Shown piece after piece: positions 1 through 6,511 of a DNA stretch of 9,243 bases. Origin of the DNA: an uncultured Bacteroidaceae bacterium (GTDB taxonomy: Bacteria; Bacteroidota; Bacteroidia; Bacteroidales; Bacteroidaceae). The first letter of the stretch is position 1. Each line of letters begins with the position of its first letter. Below the pieces are notes generated by a model that did no database searches, was not told the DNA's origin, and was given only the letters and a program-made list of their open reading frames with translations. The stretch lies in NCBI GenBank assembly GCA_934364765.1, contig CAKRMO010000028.1, positions 1 to 9,243 on the forward strand, given 5' to 3'. The position numbers and the translations under genes were made by a program.

Positions 1-114
1 GTCGTTCCTCAAATCGTCAATCATTGTACGTTCGTATTCCCTCAAAGGGAACGCCCCTGCCGGATACTCGTTTTTAATCTGCTTTTCATAAAACAAACCG
101 CTGTCGTTGCTCAT
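1..114 (-). CDS. Partial gene, N-terminus only, unknown function
   Basis: An open frame starts with ATG at 114 and runs without a stop to the left edge, giving 38 codons. It begins MSNDSGLFYEKQ and continues with a Tyr-Pro-Ala-Gly-Ala-Phe-Pro-Leu-Arg stretch, then an acidic Asp-Asp-Leu-Arg. There is no signal peptide, so the start of a cytoplasmic protein is likely. Its first 29 bases overlap the 3' end of the upstream lipoprotein gene in another frame, which suggests translational coupling within the same operon. The alternative frames across bases 1-85 contain stops: an ATG in another frame at the same place terminates after 14 codons. I do not recognise the family from this fragment. The start is supported only by the overlap and by the open frame. 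Confidence 0.6.
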   Translation of the reverse strand, partial: MSNDSGLFYEKQIKNEYPAGAFPLREYERTMIDDLRND

Positions 115-1006
115 AGAAAGACAACCCCGTTACACACGGTTCCCTTTCCTCCCATTTCACGGCGATATTCCACGCAATGACGTAACCCTGTCCGCCCGAA
201 TAGGCGAGCGCAAAATCCCAAGGCTCATTAAAAGGCAGCTTGTCGCCGTGCTTTACAAACCTCTCGCAGCTTGGCAGTCCGCCCTCATAACTGTCCAAAT
301 TGCAGACAACATTGTTGAAAGCCATTTTCCTGCCCTTGCGGTTTATCAGCAAAACGCGGTCGGCGAATGCCGCAGGAGACAAAACCGCCGCACGGTAGTC
401 CTTGCCAACCACAATGCTGTCAACAACCTCATATCCGCACACGGCAACGCCAATGACCGTGCAAATTCTGTGGCACAGCGCATTTCCGCCCTTGGGGGCA
501 TCAAGACGCAGCGTGTCGTTGGCGAAAACCATCCTATATTTTTGTTTTCCGACGGAATTTATCTTGCGTTTTCCTTTTTCCGTGACAAGAAACAAACGCA
601 CCTTTTTGTCTCCAAAAGCAACCTCATAGCAACCTTCCCCCACTTGTGCAGTTTTTGTAACCTGCATATCTTTTGCTGCTTGCAAAGTCAAACCGCAGCC
701 TGTATTGCCCATGAAATCCTCACCATTGTAGAGGGCGTTGAACACCACATCCGGGCTACAGTATTCCATAAGCAACTTCTTCTCCTTGGCCTGCACATCC
801 TCCAAACGGTCTTGCGCCCCGCTGTTCGCGCAACTGTCCTCCTCCGACCTTAATTGCGCAAGCTGGCAATAAAAGTCCCTTATAAGCCCAGCGTCATTGT
901 CCGCCCTGTTTTCTGTTTTGCTTTTCCCGGAGCAGCCGCACAGCAGCCCCGGCGCCACAATGGCAACCGCAAAACAAAAAGCGGCTTTTGCAATCGTCCT
1001 TTTCAT
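86..1006 (-). CDS. Lipoprotein of unknown function
   Basis: Codes for 306 residues if it starts at the ATG at 1006. An in-frame TTG lies three codons upstream, but ATG gives the better signal peptide: MKRT, then a hydrophobic stretch, then a lipobox ending Leu-Cys-Gly-Cys (Cys about residue 25), followed by a polar Ser/Lys/Asn-rich linker. The protein is therefore probably a lipid-anchored envelope protein. After the linker, an Ile-Arg-Asp-Phe-Tyr segment and a charged helical stretch lead to a Tyr-Cys-Ser-Pro motif. This recalls the small NTF2-like lipoproteins of Bacteroidales (DUF3828-like), but that is only an impression. The C-terminal half is beta-rich and ends in a Trp-rich segment (WDFALAYSGGQG, then WNIAVKWEE). 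It lies 14 bp after the GHL10 hydrolase gene and overlaps the next gene by 29 bp, so it sits inside an operon. Catalytic motifs are not evident. Confidence 0.8.
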   Translation of the reverse strand: MKRTIAKAAFCFAVAIVAPGLLCGCSGKSKTENRADNDAGLIRDFYCQLAQLRSEEDSCANSGAQDRLEDVQAKEKKLLMEYCSPDVVFNALYNGEDFMGNTGCGLTLQAAKDMQVTKTAQVGEGCYEVAFGDKKVRLFLVTEKGKRKINSVGKQKYRMVFANDTLRLDAPKGGNALCHRICTVIGVAVCGYEVVDSIVVGKDYRAAVLSPAAFADRVLLINRKGRKMAFNNVVCNLDSYEGGLPSCERFVKHGDKLPFNEPWDFALAYSGGQGYVIAWNIAVKWEEREPCVTGLSFYEQRQRFVL

Positions 1007-1020
1007 GATGCACAAGATTG

Positions 1021-2733
1021 TTACGGCTGTATGTGGAAACCGCCCAAGAAATGCGCCTTGCCACGCCGCCCCTGACCGTACAGCTTGTAATATCCCGGGG
1101 CAAGGCGCGAGACATCGACAACGCTGTCCGCCTCAATAACTTTAAGCTCACGCCCGCATTCATCGCATATTGTCAGAAGTTTCGCATCAACATTGCCGGC
1201 ATACAGCTTGCCGGCACGCACCTTCATGCCTACGTCCTTGCTTACGGCAACAGGCGCGGGGCGGTTTACTTCCGCAATGCCGCTCTCGTTGCCAAAGCGG
1301 TCTATGGCCGTTACGCCGTAAAACATTCTGCGGCTCGCAGGACAGGCAACGTCAATACGGTATTCCGTCTCCGGCATATACGAGGCGACAAGCCGTGCGC
1401 TGTCAGGAACAACCGGGTAAGAGCCGGAGGCATATATATTATAGCGCAGCGAGCCGCCAGGCGTAGGGTCGGCCGACGGCTGCCACGAAACCCGCCATTC
1501 ATATTTGGACTTCTCCACTTCCACACCTTGCGGCGCAGTTGGGGCAATGCAGTCCTGCCACGTCATTGCGGGCTGCAACGCCGGGCGCGTGTAGAACGAA
1601 TATTGCAGGTAGTCGGCAATCCCCTTTACATTGTCCTCAAGAAAACGGCTGCGGAAATACGCCTGGCCGCCAGCCCCATGCAGACGCAAAAAGTTCAGTT
1701 CGCGGGTAACGGTCTGCAAGTCCCAGTTTTTCTGCCCCTCGTCAAGGAAATACACGCCCAATCCCGGCACAACCACGCGCCCATTGGCGTTTTCCACCCA
1801 GTCGAGTGCGAAAGGATAGAAATGGTCTCCCTTGAAATACATCATGGGGAAAATCTCGTCCATAATGCCCTCCTTCATCCACAACTGCACATCCTGCGCC
1901 ACGGCGGCGCGCGCATTCCAGCCATACGAGAAATAGCGCGGCAGGTCATCGTGCTTGCCCACCGGCGAACAGCTCAGCACCACCCAAGGCTTGACAGCCT
2001 TTATGGCGGAATGTATCTTCCTCACGCACCGCGTTACGTTTTCGCGCCGCCATTCGCCCCGCGCCATCCCATTGCCGTATTTCCTGAACGTGGCTGCGTC
2101 GCTGAAAGGAATTTCCTTTTCGGGATAGCGTATGTAGTCAAGGTGGATGCCGTCAACATCGTAGTTTTTCACAATCTCTGCGCACAGCGAAGCCAGATAG
2201 TCGCCAACCGCCGGAACTCCGGGGTTCATCATCCAATGATCTCCAGCCTTGACGCACAATTGCGGCTGACGGCTTACGACGGAACGGCGGCCTAATTGTT
2301 TCGTTACCGCAAGGCTTGTGAGCGGAAAGGCAACCACCCACGCCTGTATGCTCATCCCGCGCTTGTGGCACTGCTCCACGGCAAACCCCAAGGCATCATA
2401 TCCCGGCGACACGCCCGGCTTTCCCGAAAGACAGCCGTCCCACGGCTCCAGGGCCGAAGGGTAAATCACCGTGCCGCGTATGCGCGTCTGCAAAAGCAGG
2501 GTGTTTATCCCCATAGCCTGCAAACGGTCGAGGTGTTCGCACAGCTGGCGTTTCTGCCGCTCCACCCCCGCCGGATTGTTTGCGTAGCCCCTCGGCCAGT
2601 CAAGCCCTCCGATTGTCGTGAACCAAACCGCCCTCACCTCACGTCGGGACTGCTGCGGGACAAGCTGCGCCACAGCCGCCGCCAAGCCCGCACACGCAAG
2701 CGCCAACGCCGTCATAATTGTCTTGAATTGCAT
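1021..2733 (-). CDS. GHL10 (DUF187) family glycoside hydrolase with FN3 domain
   Basis: A 570-residue secreted protein, starting at the ATG at 2733. The frame stays open to 2871, but the extra residues carry no signal and lie upstream of a -7 promoter element. Residues 1-22 form a signal peptide (MQFKTIM, a hydrophobic stretch, Ala-Val-Ala-Gln). Residues 32 to about 385 match the GHL10 / family-10-like glycosylhydrolase fold: EVRAVWFTT near the start, then Trp-Pro-Arg, a helix with MGINTLLLQTR, and the DGIHLDYIRYP motif at 194-204. Asp199 in that motif is the likely catalytic acidic residue by family analogy. Residues about 398-493 form a fibronectin type III domain (APTAPQGVEVE to AIDRFGNES). 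A beta-rich tail of about 65 residues follows. Characterised members act on glycosidic polymers such as peptidoglycan-type substrates, but the substrate here cannot be read from sequence. First gene of the left minus-strand operon. Confidence 0.9.
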   Translation of the reverse strand: MQFKTIMTALALACAGLAAAVAQLVPQQSRREVRAVWFTTIGGLDWPRGYANNPAGVERQKRQLCEHLDRLQAMGINTLLLQTRIRGTVIYPSALEPWDGCLSGKPGVSPGYDALGFAVEQCHKRGMSIQAWVVAFPLTSLAVTKQLGRRSVVSRQPQLCVKAGDHWMMNPGVPAVGDYLASLCAEIVKNYDVDGIHLDYIRYPEKEIPFSDAATFRKYGNGMARGEWRRENVTRCVRKIHSAIKAVKPWVVLSCSPVGKHDDLPRYFSYGWNARAAVAQDVQLWMKEGIMDEIFPMMYFKGDHFYPFALDWVENANGRVVVPGLGVYFLDEGQKNWDLQTVTRELNFLRLHGAGGQAYFRSRFLEDNVKGIADYLQYSFYTRPALQPAMTWQDCIAPTAPQGVEVEKSKYEWRVSWQPSADPTPGGSLRYNIYASGSYPVVPDSARLVASYMPETEYRIDVACPASRRMFYGVTAIDRFGNESGIAEVNRPAPVAVSKDVGMKVRAGKLYAGNVDAKLLTICDECGRELKVIEADSVVDVSRLAPGYYKLYGQGRRGKAHFLGGFHIQP

Positions 2734-2753
2734 ATACCGTAGTTTTACGACCA

Positions 2754-2761
2754 CAAAAATA
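2754..2761 (-). promoter_or_regulatory. Bacteroidales -7 promoter element for the GHL10 gene
   Basis: The minus strand reads TATTTTTG, an exact match to the Bacteroidota -7 consensus TAnnTTTG. Its end is about 20 bases before the GHL10 ATG at 2733, which implies a short leader. No clear TTG -33 element is visible at the expected distance. The match lies in an AT-rich stretch, so chance is possible. Confidence 0.5.
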
Positions 2762-2793
2762 CGCTTTTTATATGCGTGGTGAAAACTTTTTCT

Positions 2794-2801
2794 TAAATTT
2801 G
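2794..2801 (+). promoter_or_regulatory. Bacteroidales -7 promoter element for the membrane protein/OMP/sialidase cluster
   Basis: The plus strand reads TAAATTTG, an exact match to TAnnTTTG, ending 24 bases before the ATG at 2826. This is good spacing for a short Bacteroidota leader. The -33 TTG is not obvious. It supports choosing the 2826 start over the in-frame ATG at 2772, which lies upstream of the promoter element. The segment between this element and the opposing one at 2754-2761 would hold both -33 regions. Confidence 0.55.
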
Positions 2802-2825
2802 CTCCAAACAAAACAAGGCATCCAA

Positions 2826-3059
2826 ATGAGAAAACCGCCCAAAAGCGTATGGCTTCCCGCCCTGATGGCACTGTATGCCGTCGTATTCTTCGTTTACGAG
2901 TTCTTTGTCCGCGAAGTGGGCTTCACGCCGCGCAACCTGTCGGTCATGGCGGGTGCGGCAATAATGATTGCTGCCGTTTGGTGGATAAACCGCATGAACG
3001 AGAAGCGGAAAGACCAAACGCAAAGCGATTCTGAACAGAAACAAAACCCAAAACAATAA
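2826..3059 (+). CDS. Small two-helix membrane protein, unknown function
   Basis: A 77-residue protein starting MRKPPKSVWLP. Two hydrophobic segments, about residues 9-28 (ALMALYAVVFFVYEFF) and 38-54 (SVMAGAAIMIAAVWWI), are joined by a short loop with Arg and Glu. The C-terminal 20 or so residues are highly charged and Gln/Lys-rich (NEKRKDQTQSDSEQKQ). This is the layout of an inner-membrane hairpin protein with both ends on the same side. By the positive-inside rule the basic ends should face the cytoplasm. The in-frame upstream ATG at 2772 would add 18 residues that overlap the promoter element, so I chose 2826. The stop is 7 bp before the outer-membrane protein gene, so the two are very probably co-transcribed. 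I do not recognise a named family. Confidence 0.8.
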   Translation: MRKPPKSVWLPALMALYAVVFFVYEFFVREVGFTPRNLSVMAGAAIMIAAVWWINRMNEKRKDQTQSDSEQKQNPKQ

Positions 3060-3066
3060 CAAGACG

Positions 3067-3546
3067 ATGAAAAAGTTTATTGCAGTTGCGGCATTGTTCG
3101 CAATGATTTTCACAGGTGCAAGCGCACAGTTTGAGGCCGGCACAAAATACATTGGCGCATCTCTTTCAGGCTTGAGTCTGCAATACAGCTCAAACGAGCG
3201 TTTCCGTTTCAATCTTGACGGCGCGGCAGGTCTCTTCGTCAGCGACGGACTGCTTGTGTATGCCAACTTCGGATATGGGCACACGCGCCACACGGATGAC
3301 ATTACCGCCGGCATTAACGGGCGGTACTATTTCACCCAAAACGGCATTTTCCTCGGAACCGGCGCACAGTTTGTGCACTACACCAAGAGCAACAACGACC
3401 TTATGGTGCCTGTGGAGATTGGCTATGCCTTCTACCTGAACCACTACCTCACCGTGGAGCCGTCGGTTTACTACAAGATGAGCATGCACGACTTCAGCGA
3501 CAACTCGTCCGTAGGCCTGAAAATCGGCTTGGGATATTATTTCTGA
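3067..3546 (+). CDS. Small outer-membrane beta-barrel protein
   Basis: A 159-residue protein with a textbook signal peptide (MKKFIAVAALFAMIFTGASA, cleavage before Gln21). The rest alternates polar and hydrophobic residues in strands such as KYIGASLSGLSLQYSS, LLVYANFGYGH, ITAGINGRYYF, IFLGTGAQFVHY, MVPVEIGYAFYL and YLTVEPSVYYKMS. It ends in a terminal aromatic strand (VGLKIGLGYYF). The C-terminal Phe is the usual signal for insertion into the outer membrane by the Bam complex. The length suggests an eight-stranded barrel of the general OmpW/OmpX-like outer-membrane beta-barrel type. It has no SusC or TonB features, so it is unlikely to be an active importer. It lies 7 bp after the two-helix membrane protein gene and 16 bp before the sialidase gene, in the same direction. 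Confidence 0.85.
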   Translation: MKKFIAVAALFAMIFTGASAQFEAGTKYIGASLSGLSLQYSSNERFRFNLDGAAGLFVSDGLLVYANFGYGHTRHTDDITAGINGRYYFTQNGIFLGTGAQFVHYTKSNNDLMVPVEIGYAFYLNHYLTVEPSVYYKMSMHDFSDNSSVGLKIGLGYYF

Positions 3547-3562
3547 AAAGCCGCGACCCGCA

Positions 3563-4858
3563 ATGACAGAGAGGCGGCAAAGCACGCTCCCTATCGGCAA
3601 ACAAACCCGCAAGCTTGGCAAAGCCGCCCAAGCTGCGGGTTTGCTGTTTATGCTGGCAATCACCGCCAGCCATGCATTATATGCAAACACTCCCATGAAG
3701 AGCGGCGACGGCGTGATAACCATCTTCCCAAACAAGGAGGCGCAATACCGCATCCCGGCCATAGTGGAATGCAAGTCGGGCAAGCTTATCGCATTCACAG
3801 ACCACCGCTACCAATGCGATGACATTGGCGGAGGACGGCGGCTCGACATTGTGATGAAAACAAGCAAGGACGGGGGCAAGACATGGAGCGCACCCGAACA
3901 GACAGTGGCGAAAGGGGGAGGCGGCACAGCCGATGAATTCAACTGCGCCCACGGCGATGCCGCCACCGTGGCTGACAGGGAGACCGGCGAAATACTCGTA
4001 ATGTGCGCCTCGGGCGGCATAGGTTTTTGGGAGTCCACCCGCGAACAGCCCATCATGGTTGGCAGATATTACAGCCGCAACGAGGGCAAAAGCTGGACAG
4101 GGGAAGAAGTTACCCGCGACATATACCGCCTTATGCCCGATGTGGAAGGGGCTTTCTTCACCAGCGGCAGAATATGCCAAAGCAGCCGCATTAAGGCGGG
4201 AAGCCACTACCGCATATATTCGGCGCTTGCCACAAGAGCCGGAAACCGTGTGGTTTACAGCGACAACTTCGGCAAAGAGTGGAGGCTTTTGGGAGAGAAC
4301 GCGGCAGAGGCGGCGCCCAAGGGCGATGAAGCCAAGATAGAGGAACTGCCCGATGGTAATGTTTTGCTGAGCAGCCGCGTGAAAAACGGAAGATACTTCA
4401 ACATCTACCGCTACTCCAACCGGACCGCCGCCACCGGCACATGGGGCAAGGCGGCATTCTCCTCGGCAGAAAACAACGGCATAGCGGCTAACGACAACGC
4501 CTGCAACGGCGAAATCCTGCTGGTCAGAGCCAAGAGGAAAGGCAAGCACGCATGGCTACTGCTGCAAAGCATACCGTCAGGACCGCAGCGCACCAATGTG
4601 GCAATATTCTACAAGGAACTGAAAAGCCCTGCCGACTACGCATCGCCCGAAGCCATCGCCAAGAACTGGGACGGACACTGTCAGGTGAGCCACACAACCT
4701 CGGCATATTCCACAATGATACAGGGCAGGCGCGGCGGCATTTTCTTCATTTACGAGGAAAACGCCTTCCGGCATCCCGAAAGCGAAACCTCCGACTATTA
4801 CGACATACAGTTGAAGAAACTTAGCGTGAGGCAGATAACCGGCAACAAGTACAAATGA
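3563..4858 (+). CDS. nanH: Secreted exo-alpha-sialidase (GH33-type, BNR/Asp-box)
   Basis: A 431-residue sialidase, which releases terminal sialic acid from glycoconjugates. The N-terminus has a long basic region (residues 1-20), a hydrophobic core at about 22-38, and probable cleavage near Ala-Leu-Tyr-Ala (41). The only other Met in the core would leave the signal too short, so I keep the ATG at 3563. The YRIP motif at 62-65 carries the first arginine of the sialic-acid-binding triad. DHRYQCDDIG at 80-89 is the place of the acid/base Asp. Asp-boxes are seen at 101-108 (SKDGGKTW), 171-178 (SRNEGKSW) and 233-240 (SDNFGKEW). Glu260/Glu261 in EELPDG, Arg272, the AYS Tyr382 and Arg389/390 complete the expected active-site set by family analogy. 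It consists of the catalytic propeller only and lacks the N-terminal carbohydrate-binding domain found in some Bacteroides sialidases. It is the last gene of its cluster, 16 bp after the barrel protein gene. Confidence 0.92.
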   Translation: MTERRQSTLPIGKQTRKLGKAAQAAGLLFMLAITASHALYANTPMKSGDGVITIFPNKEAQYRIPAIVECKSGKLIAFTDHRYQCDDIGGGRRLDIVMKTSKDGGKTWSAPEQTVAKGGGGTADEFNCAHGDAATVADRETGEILVMCASGGIGFWESTREQPIMVGRYYSRNEGKSWTGEEVTRDIYRLMPDVEGAFFTSGRICQSSRIKAGSHYRIYSALATRAGNRVVYSDNFGKEWRLLGENAAEAAPKGDEAKIEELPDGNVLLSSRVKNGRYFNIYRYSNRTAATGTWGKAAFSSAENNGIAANDNACNGEILLVRAKRKGKHAWLLLQSIPSGPQRTNVAIFYKELKSPADYASPEAIAKNWDGHCQVSHTTSAYSTMIQGRRGGIFFIYEENAFRHPESETSDYYDIQLKKLSVRQITGNKYK

Positions 4859-4866
4859 GACTTACG

Positions 4867-4893
4867 CCGCAACAGCCAAGACCGTGCGGTTTT
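4867..4893 (+). terminator. Possible weak intrinsic terminator of the sialidase cluster
   Basis: CCGCA at 4867-4871 can pair with TGCGG at 4885-4889 and is followed directly by TTTT (4890-4893) and CTTGCTTT. The stem is only 5 bp and the loop is 13 nt, so this is weak. Its position, 8 bp after the sialidase stop, is right for a terminator. Confidence 0.35.
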
Positions 4894-4981
4894 CTTGCTT
4901 TACGACATTCCCCCTCACAAACACGGCAAAATTCACAAGTCATTAATTAACAGCAATTTATTTGATTTTGGAAACGTTTTA

Positions 4982-5006
4982 CAAGTTGTTGTTTTTCAAC
5001 ACCTTG
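4982..5006. repeat. 10-bp inverted repeat (hairpin)
   Basis: CAAGTTGTTG (4982-4991) and CAACACCTTG (4997-5006) are inverted repeats with one mismatch around a TTTTT loop. No T-run follows the stem on either strand, so a simple intrinsic terminator is not well supported. It lies just before copy A of the 80-bp element. Confidence 0.5.
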
Positions 5007-5023
5007 CAAACGGCAAAAAAAAG

Positions 5024-5103
5024 GTCTGATGTAGTTTTAATTATATCTGATATAAATATTTCTACATAGGACATAGTTTTTTCTACATCAAATGTAGTTT
5101 TAG
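5024..5103 (+). repeat. 80-bp dispersed element, copy A
   Basis: Read on the plus strand, this segment aligns without gaps to the minus strand of 6591-6512. I count 59 of 80 identical bases by eye, with 48 of the first 60 matching. The best-shared blocks are GTCTGATGTA, AATTATATC, CATAGGAC and GTTTTT. Two thirds of the differences are transitions. Copy A has lost most of the long stem seen in copy B, but keeps smaller ones: TGATGTAG (5027-5034) with CTACATCA (5083-5090), TTATATC/GATATAA (5041-5055), and CTACAT/ATGTAG (5083-5097). It starts 165 bp after the sialidase stop and points the same way as that gene. Confidence 0.6.
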
Positions 5104-5125
5104 CGGTATTGGTTTTGCGGAAATT

Positions 5126-5151
5126 GTAGGGGCGTATGGCACACGCCCTAC
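5126..5151. repeat. GC-rich hairpin, possible bidirectional terminator or dispersed repeat
   Basis: GTAGGGGCGT (5126-5135) pairs with ACGCCCTAC (5143-5151) with one bulged G and a 7-nt loop. The flanks AAATT (5121-5125) and AATTT (5160-5164) are also complementary. It sits 116 bp beyond the protease stop, between convergent genes. On the minus strand AATTTCC follows it, with no long T-run. Hairpins with this TGTAGGGGCG-type sequence are, as I recall, common intergenic repeats in gut bacterial genomes. That is from memory and unverified. Confidence 0.5.
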
Positions 5152-5267
5152 TGCGGTGGAATTTGTTGATTGATTGCATGCAGGACATTTGTGCGGCGTT
5201 TGTTTACGGATTAAAACACATTACGCACATCCCAACCCTAGCCGCCCGAAACAATCCGCGCACCCTG

Positions 5268-6380
5268 TTACTCAATCCCCAAAAACTCTTTCGCCTTTTT
5301 GGCGGGGATGCCGAAATTGAACGACGTTGTGCCTTGCAGCTTGGCGAAATTCACGCCGACCACATCACCATACATATTCAGCACAGGACTTCCGCTCGAC
5401 CCTTCGAGCAACGGTATGGAATACATCATCCTGTTGTCGTCGGGGTCCTGAAGTATGTTGCCCGATGTTATCTGCGATTTAAGCCCCGTTGAAGTCTGGG
5501 CGAGCTGCGGCCCATGGTTGAAGCCTATCATGCAAAGCTGCGTGCCGGCCTTGAGCTTGCGTCCTTTGTAATCGCGGCGCATACGCTGCCAATAAGTCTC
5601 AAGCAGCGTGCGCTTGCCCTTCGTGCCGCCCTGAAAATGGAACACGTAGCGGTCTTTGGGCGTTTTCCCGCTGTTGAGCCTTATTACAGCCAAGTCAACA
5701 TCGTCAACGCCCGACACTTTTGTTACCGTGCACTCCGAAAAGTCCCCCGGCGATGAAACCCTGTCGCCGTTGTATGCTATGCCCACGCGGCATGACGCGG
5801 TTATCCGTATGTCCGAAAGGCTGATGTTCTCTATATTTCCCACAGCCTCGTCATACTCCTCAAAGCTCTCCCTAAGTTCCGAAAGCTTGTCGTCATCAAT
5901 AAAGCCGCTGCTTATTCCCTGATAGTAAGTCTGGTTATACTGCTCTTCGGCGGCATCGCGCAAGGCGGCGAAAAGGCTCTTCACCCTGTCAAGCTGTTTG
6001 GCGAGAACCGTCCGCACCACAGCCTTGTCAATTTCGGGGCGCACCACATGGCGGTTGGTGAGAATGTTGCCGTCGCGCGAGATGAAGAAGCCCGTGCCGA
6101 ACGCCACGGCAGAGTTGCGGGTTATCTCTGCAATGTCATCGGTAAGGTTCACAAGGTTTCCGTCTTCGTCTATGCCGGTAAAGTAAGCCACAGTCCCCGC
6201 CACGTTCATGGCATAGTAGTAGCGGTTCATTATAAGCACCACCCCCGAAGCGTCGTTCCTGTAAATCTCGTCAACGCCCATGGGCTTTTCCTTGCACGAG
6301 ACAAGCGTCCCGCCCGCCACGGCAAACATAATTGTATATATGAACAGTCTGAACATCCGCGTTTTCATGCCACGAACCAT
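5268..6380 (-). CDS. Lipoprotein trypsin-like serine protease (S1C/HtrA-like, no PDZ)
   Basis: A 370-residue protein from the ATG at 6380. Met5 (6368) is an equally good start, because the -7 element at 6398-6405 fits both. A lipoprotein signal ends Leu-Val-Ser-Cys with Cys29, so the mature protein is lipid-anchored in the envelope. The catalytic triad of a chymotrypsin-fold peptidase is readable: His111 in FGTGFFISRDGNILTNRHVV, Asp229 in DDVDLAVIRL, and Ser329 in LLEGSSGSP. The C-terminal VGVNFAKLQ and FGIPAK segments fit the end of the trypsin fold, and no PDZ domain follows. The spacing between His and Asp is about 118 residues, with a charged helical insert at about 117-185, longer than in plain trypsin-like domains. 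It may act in envelope quality control or in processing surface proteins, but that is inference. It stands alone between repeat-bearing spacers, with its own promoter. Confidence 0.9.
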   Translation of the reverse strand: MVRGMKTRMFRLFIYTIMFAVAGGTLVSCKEKPMGVDEIYRNDASGVVLIMNRYYYAMNVAGTVAYFTGIDEDGNLVNLTDDIAEITRNSAVAFGTGFFISRDGNILTNRHVVRPEIDKAVVRTVLAKQLDRVKSLFAALRDAAEEQYNQTYYQGISSGFIDDDKLSELRESFEEYDEAVGNIENISLSDIRITASCRVGIAYNGDRVSSPGDFSECTVTKVSGVDDVDLAVIRLNSGKTPKDRYVFHFQGGTKGKRTLLETYWQRMRRDYKGRKLKAGTQLCMIGFNHGPQLAQTSTGLKSQITSGNILQDPDDNRMMYSIPLLEGSSGSPVLNMYGDVVGVNFAKLQGTTSFNFGIPAKKAKEFLGIE

Positions 6381-6397
6381 TTTGCATTATATGCGTG

Positions 6398-6405
6398 CAA
6401 AGTTA
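6398..6405 (-). promoter_or_regulatory. Bacteroidales -7 promoter element for the protease gene
   Basis: The minus strand reads TAACTTTG, an exact match to TAnnTTTG, ending 17 bases before the ATG at 6380 and 29 before the ATG at 6368. It implies that the protease has its own promoter rather than depending on read-through from the GH97 genes. The octamer ATGCAAAA occurs on both sides of it (6428-6421 and 6387-6380, minus strand). Confidence 0.6.
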
Positions 6406-6511
6406 AGAAACTGTTTTGACTTTTGCATACAGCTTGTTTCATAATATCACCGTTACATTCACCCATGCCTTGGGCATACATACGATCATTCCGTCCCTTT
6501 TTGCAAAACTC

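Larger units (their letters stand above)
4859..5267. other. Intergenic region between convergent sialidase and protease genes
   Basis: A 409-bp stretch with no credible gene. Short open frames across it cover repeat sequence and have no coding character. It holds a weak terminator-like hairpin (4867-4889), a 10-bp hairpin (4982-5006), copy A of the 80-bp element (5024-5103) and a GC-rich hairpin (5126-5151). I see nothing definite in 5152-5267. Both flanking genes end here, so terminators are expected. Confidence 0.7.

Noticed and set aside
107..853. A 248-codon plus-strand open frame antisense to the lipoprotein gene
   Set aside because: The minus-strand frame has a proper lipoprotein signal and operon spacing; the plus-strand product has no recognisable features.
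1018..2295. A 425-codon plus-strand open frame antisense to the GHL10 gene
   Set aside because: It is the shadow of a well-supported hydrolase gene. The product is rich in Arg, His and Pro with no domain, as expected from the reverse strand of a GC-rich gene.
4970..4981. AAACGTTT palindrome resembling a LacI-family operator core
   Set aside because: It lies between convergent genes with no start nearby, and the palindrome is only 8 bp in AT-rich DNA.
4979..5188. A 69-codon minus-strand open frame across the intergenic region
   Set aside because: It covers hairpins and copy A of the 80-bp element, has no recognisable signal or domain, and its composition follows the AT-rich repeat rather than nearby genes.
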